Assembly: GCA_947632255.1 (NCBI GenBank)
Contig: CANROL010000054.1
Coordinates: 1 to 7,450 of the forward strand
DNA from: an uncultured Bacilli bacterium
GTDB lineage: Bacteria > Bacillota_I > Bacilli_A > RF39 > UBA660
Reading direction: 5' to 3'
Length of the DNA: 7,450 nt
This document shows, in pieces, positions 5,360 to 7,450 of this stretch (within the stretch, counting starts at the first letter, position 1; each line of letters begins with the position of its first letter). The translations under genes and the position numbers were made by a program. The notes under the pieces are model-generated. The model searched no databases, was not told the origin of the DNA, and saw only the letters and a list, made by a program, of their open reading frames with translations.

Positions 5360-7309
5360 ATGAAAAAATTTAATTTATATTATTATTTAACTTTTATGTT
5401 ACTTTATTTTGAAATATTATCTAAAATAATTATTAAAACTGATTTTAAATATATTTTATATACTATATTATTTTTAATTCCTTTAATAATCTTTAGTAAA
5501 ATAATATGTAGTTTATTTAAAGATAAAATTAATAAAATAATTTGTTTTATCATAACTATTATTTTATCTATCTATTATCCATTTATGAATATCTTTTATC
5601 GTTTATTTAGTAATATTTTTTCCTTTAATACTTTATCTTTAGCAAAAGATTTAGATGAATTTAAAATAGTTATTGTTGATACTATAATAAGTAATATATT
5701 TATTATTATTTTATTTTTAATTCCCTTAATATTATTAATTATCTTTCATAAAAAAATATCTTTTTCTAAATTAAATATTAAATCTTTTATTATCAATATT
5801 ACTGTATTTATTATAACTTATATTATCTCTTTATTATCTTTAATTCCTTATAAAAATAGTACTTATTCAGCATATAACTTATATTTTAATACCAATAGTG
5901 AAATAAAATCAGTTGAAAAGTTTGGTCTTCTTACTTATACCAGATTAGATATTAAACGTATTATCTTTGGTTTTGAAGAAAAAATAGATTTAAATATTCC
6001 GGTAATTGATGATCCAATTGAGCCTGATGAACCAAATGAACCTGAAATACCAGAAGAACCCGTGATTACTTATAATATATCTGATATTAATTTAGAAGAA
6101 TTAATTAATAATACTAATGATTCCAATATTAAAACTATCTTAACTTATTTTTTAAATACTAATCCTACTAACAAAAATGAATATACAGGTTTATTTAAAG
6201 GTAAGAATTTAATATTTATTCTTGCGGAAGCTTTTAATTCTATCGCGGTAAGTGAAGAATTAACTCCAACTTTATATAAATTAACTCATGAAGGTTTTGT
6301 CTTTAATAATTTTTATTCCCCAGTATTCTTAAGTACAACTGGTGGTGAGTTTCAAGCAACAACCGGTCTAATACCTACGCAAGATAACTTATCCAACTGG
6401 AAAAAGTATACGCCTAATATCATGTATGCTTTAGGTAATAGTTTTAAAGCCCTTGGTTATAATACACAAAGCTATCATAATTGGACTTACACATATTATA
6501 GCAGGCAAAAAACGATGCCTACTTTAGGTTTTGATAATTATTTAGGCTGTGGCAATGGTCTAGAAAAAGAGATGAATTGCAAATGGCTTCCAAGTGATAT
6601 TGATTTATTTAATACAACTCTTCCATATTATCAAGATTATGATAAATTTGTAACCTACTATGTAACTGTATCTGGTCATGCTCCTTATGCTTATAATTCT
6701 ACTGGTAATTCTATTGCTTTAAAAAATATTAACTATGTTAAAAATCTACCATATTCCAATAATGTTAAAGCTTATTTAGCAACCCAAATCGAATTAGACC
6801 GAGCTTTAGAATCTTTAATAAATAATTTAAATAATGCTGGTATTTTAGAAGATACAGTAATTGCTTTAGTCGGTGACCATTATCCTTATACTTTAACTGT
6901 CAATGAAATTAATGAAATAAGCAGTTATAAAAGAGATGGAACAATTGAAGTGAATCGTAGTAACTTTATAATATGGAACCCATCTTTAAATGAACCAATT
7001 TATGTTGATAAAGTTGGAAGTCAAATCGATGTCTTGCCAACCCTTCTTAATTTATTTGGTATTGATTATGACTCTCGTTTTATCATAGGTAAAGACATAT
7101 TAAGTGATGAACCAGGTTTAGCTATATTTTCTAATCGTAGTTGGGTATCTGATATAGGTACTTATAATAATAACCATTTAACTATCAAAGATAATATAAC
7201 TTTAGAAAATGAAAAAGAATATATTAATAATATAAATGCTTTAGTTAATTCTAAATTCACTATTAGTCGTAATATTATTAAATATAAAATATATGATTAT
7301 TTAAAATAA
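5360..7309 (+). CDS. LTA synthase-type phosphoglycerol transferase (LtaS family, sulfatase fold)
   Basis: The protein (649 residues) has the LtaS layout: five N-terminal membrane helices (about 6-25, 30-51, 57-80, 105-130 and 143-163), a linker, then an extracellular sulfatase/alkaline-phosphatase-fold domain (about 280-585). LtaS enzymes polymerise glycerol phosphate from phosphatidylglycerol onto a glycolipid, forming LTA. Likely catalytic residues by alignment to S. aureus LtaS are metal ligand E290, nucleophile T326 (in STTGGEF), D506 and H507 (GDHY). Substrate-site residues are H373, R382 and H440. The LtaS tryptophan that helps bind glycerol phosphate (W354) corresponds to Y380. The linker at 214-235 is unusually rich in Pro, Glu and Asp. 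The ATG has GGTG at 6-nt spacing. The gene is divergent from a GtrA gene and monocistronic, with a terminator downstream. A different polyol-phosphate product, or a primase or modifying role as in other LtaS-like proteins, cannot be excluded, so no symbol is given. Confidence 0.9.
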   Translation: MKKFNLYYYLTFMLLYFEILSKIIIKTDFKYILYTILFLIPLIIFSKIICSLFKDKINKIICFIITIILSIYYPFMNIFYRLFSNIFSFNTLSLAKDLDEFKIVIVDTIISNIFIIILFLIPLILLIIFHKKISFSKLNIKSFIINITVFIITYIISLLSLIPYKNSTYSAYNLYFNTNSEIKSVEKFGLLTYTRLDIKRIIFGFEEKIDLNIPVIDDPIEPDEPNEPEIPEEPVITYNISDINLEELINNTNDSNIKTILTYFLNTNPTNKNEYTGLFKGKNLIFILAEAFNSIAVSEELTPTLYKLTHEGFVFNNFYSPVFLSTTGGEFQATTGLIPTQDNLSNWKKYTPNIMYALGNSFKALGYNTQSYHNWTYTYYSRQKTMPTLGFDNYLGCGNGLEKEMNCKWLPSDIDLFNTTLPYYQDYDKFVTYYVTVSGHAPYAYNSTGNSIALKNINYVKNLPYSNNVKAYLATQIELDRALESLINNLNNAGILEDTVIALVGDHYPYTLTVNEINEISSYKRDGTIEVNRSNFIIWNPSLNEPIYVDKVGSQIDVLPTLLNLFGIDYDSRFIIGKDILSDEPGLAIFSNRSWVSDIGTYNNNHLTIKDNITLENEKEYINNINALVNSKFTISRNIIKYKIYDYLK

Positions 7310-7354
7310 TTTGGTAAAAAGAGGGTATATATTTTTATCATAACTTAATAAACT

Positions 7355-7396
7355 ATAAATATGTACACAGATATTACTTAGTACATATTTATTTTT
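7355..7396 (+). terminator. Intrinsic terminator of the LtaS-type gene
   Basis: TAAATATGTAC (7356-7366) pairs perfectly with GTACATATTTA (7381-7391) around a 14-nt loop, and 7355 with 7392 can add a twelfth pair. The T tract 7392-7396 follows. It lies 45 bp after the stop codon. Confidence 0.75.
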
Positions 7397-7450
7397 GATA
7401 TCAATCTAATATTATAAGTATTAACGATATTAAAAAGTAATACCTAAAAA
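7395..7450 (+). other. Gene-free tail of the window with a weak promoter candidate
   Basis: No reading frame or RNA gene is recognisable here. TTGATA (7395-7400) and TATTAA (7419-7424), spaced 18 bp, could be the promoter of a gene beyond the window. The match is modest and the -35 overlaps the end of the preceding T tract. Confidence 0.2.

Noticed and set aside
64..7309. Mycoplasma-type code with TGA as tryptophan
   Set aside because: All tryptophans seen are TGG, and no in-frame TGA occurs in the genes; the standard code explains everything.
7395..7404. Perfect 10-bp palindrome TTGATATCAA
   Set aside because: Single copy at the end of a terminator tail, with no partner site; expected now and then in AT-rich DNA.

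Overview
The window is very AT-rich. It looks like a low-GC Bacillota or Mollicutes-related bacterium (Bacilli, RF39-like or Erysipelotrichia-like). Three things support this: a single-chain glycyl-tRNA synthetase, a polyglycerolphosphate lipoteichoic acid (LTA) synthase-type enzyme, and AGGTG/GGAGG ribosome binding sites. Every tryptophan in the reading frames is TGG, and stops are TAA or TAG with no in-frame TGA, so the standard bacterial code (11) fits better than the mycoplasma code. Genus or species cannot be named from the sequence alone.

Layout. Bases 1-63 hold no gene. They end in nested inverted repeats that sit on the start of a 5'-truncated glycyl-tRNA synthetase (64-609). This piece keeps motif 3 and the anticodon-binding domain but has lost motifs 1 and 2. 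Bases 610-911 are a gene-free regulatory stretch with a terminator, weak promoter candidates, four ACGAAT-type half-sites and a possible leader hairpin. A complete uvrB follows (912-2858) with a strong terminator. The rest is a cell-envelope block: a multi-pass membrane protein of the DUF6020 type, probably a GT-C-like glycosyltransferase (2981-4822, +); a GtrA-family polyprenyl-phosphate-sugar flippase-like protein (4819-5259, -); and an LtaS-type phosphoglycerol transferase (5360-7309, +), followed by a terminator. The last 50 or so bases hold no recognisable gene.

How the genes work together. UvrB is housekeeping nucleotide excision repair and is not linked here to uvrA. The three envelope genes are convergent (DUF6020 and GtrA, overlapping by 4 bp at a shared hairpin) and divergent (GtrA and LtaS, back-to-back promoters in about 100 bp). 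An LTA polymerase beside a GtrA flippase and a large extracytoplasmic glycosyltransferase-like protein resembles the known three-component LTA glycosylation systems of Bacillota (CsbB, GtcA and YfhO type). Here a DUF6020 protein would stand in for YfhO, and the cytoplasmic GT2 (CsbB-like) partner is not in the window. All three envelope genes share one promoter and leader design: a -10 box, then 6-7 nt, then GGTG, then 6-7 nt, then the start codon. Their mRNAs would therefore begin almost at the Shine-Dalgarno sequence.

The most notable points are the truncated glyS with its junction repeats, the ACGAAT half-site array before uvrB, the repeated sequence after the first two terminators, the ultrashort-leader pattern, and the candidate LTA-glycosylation module.
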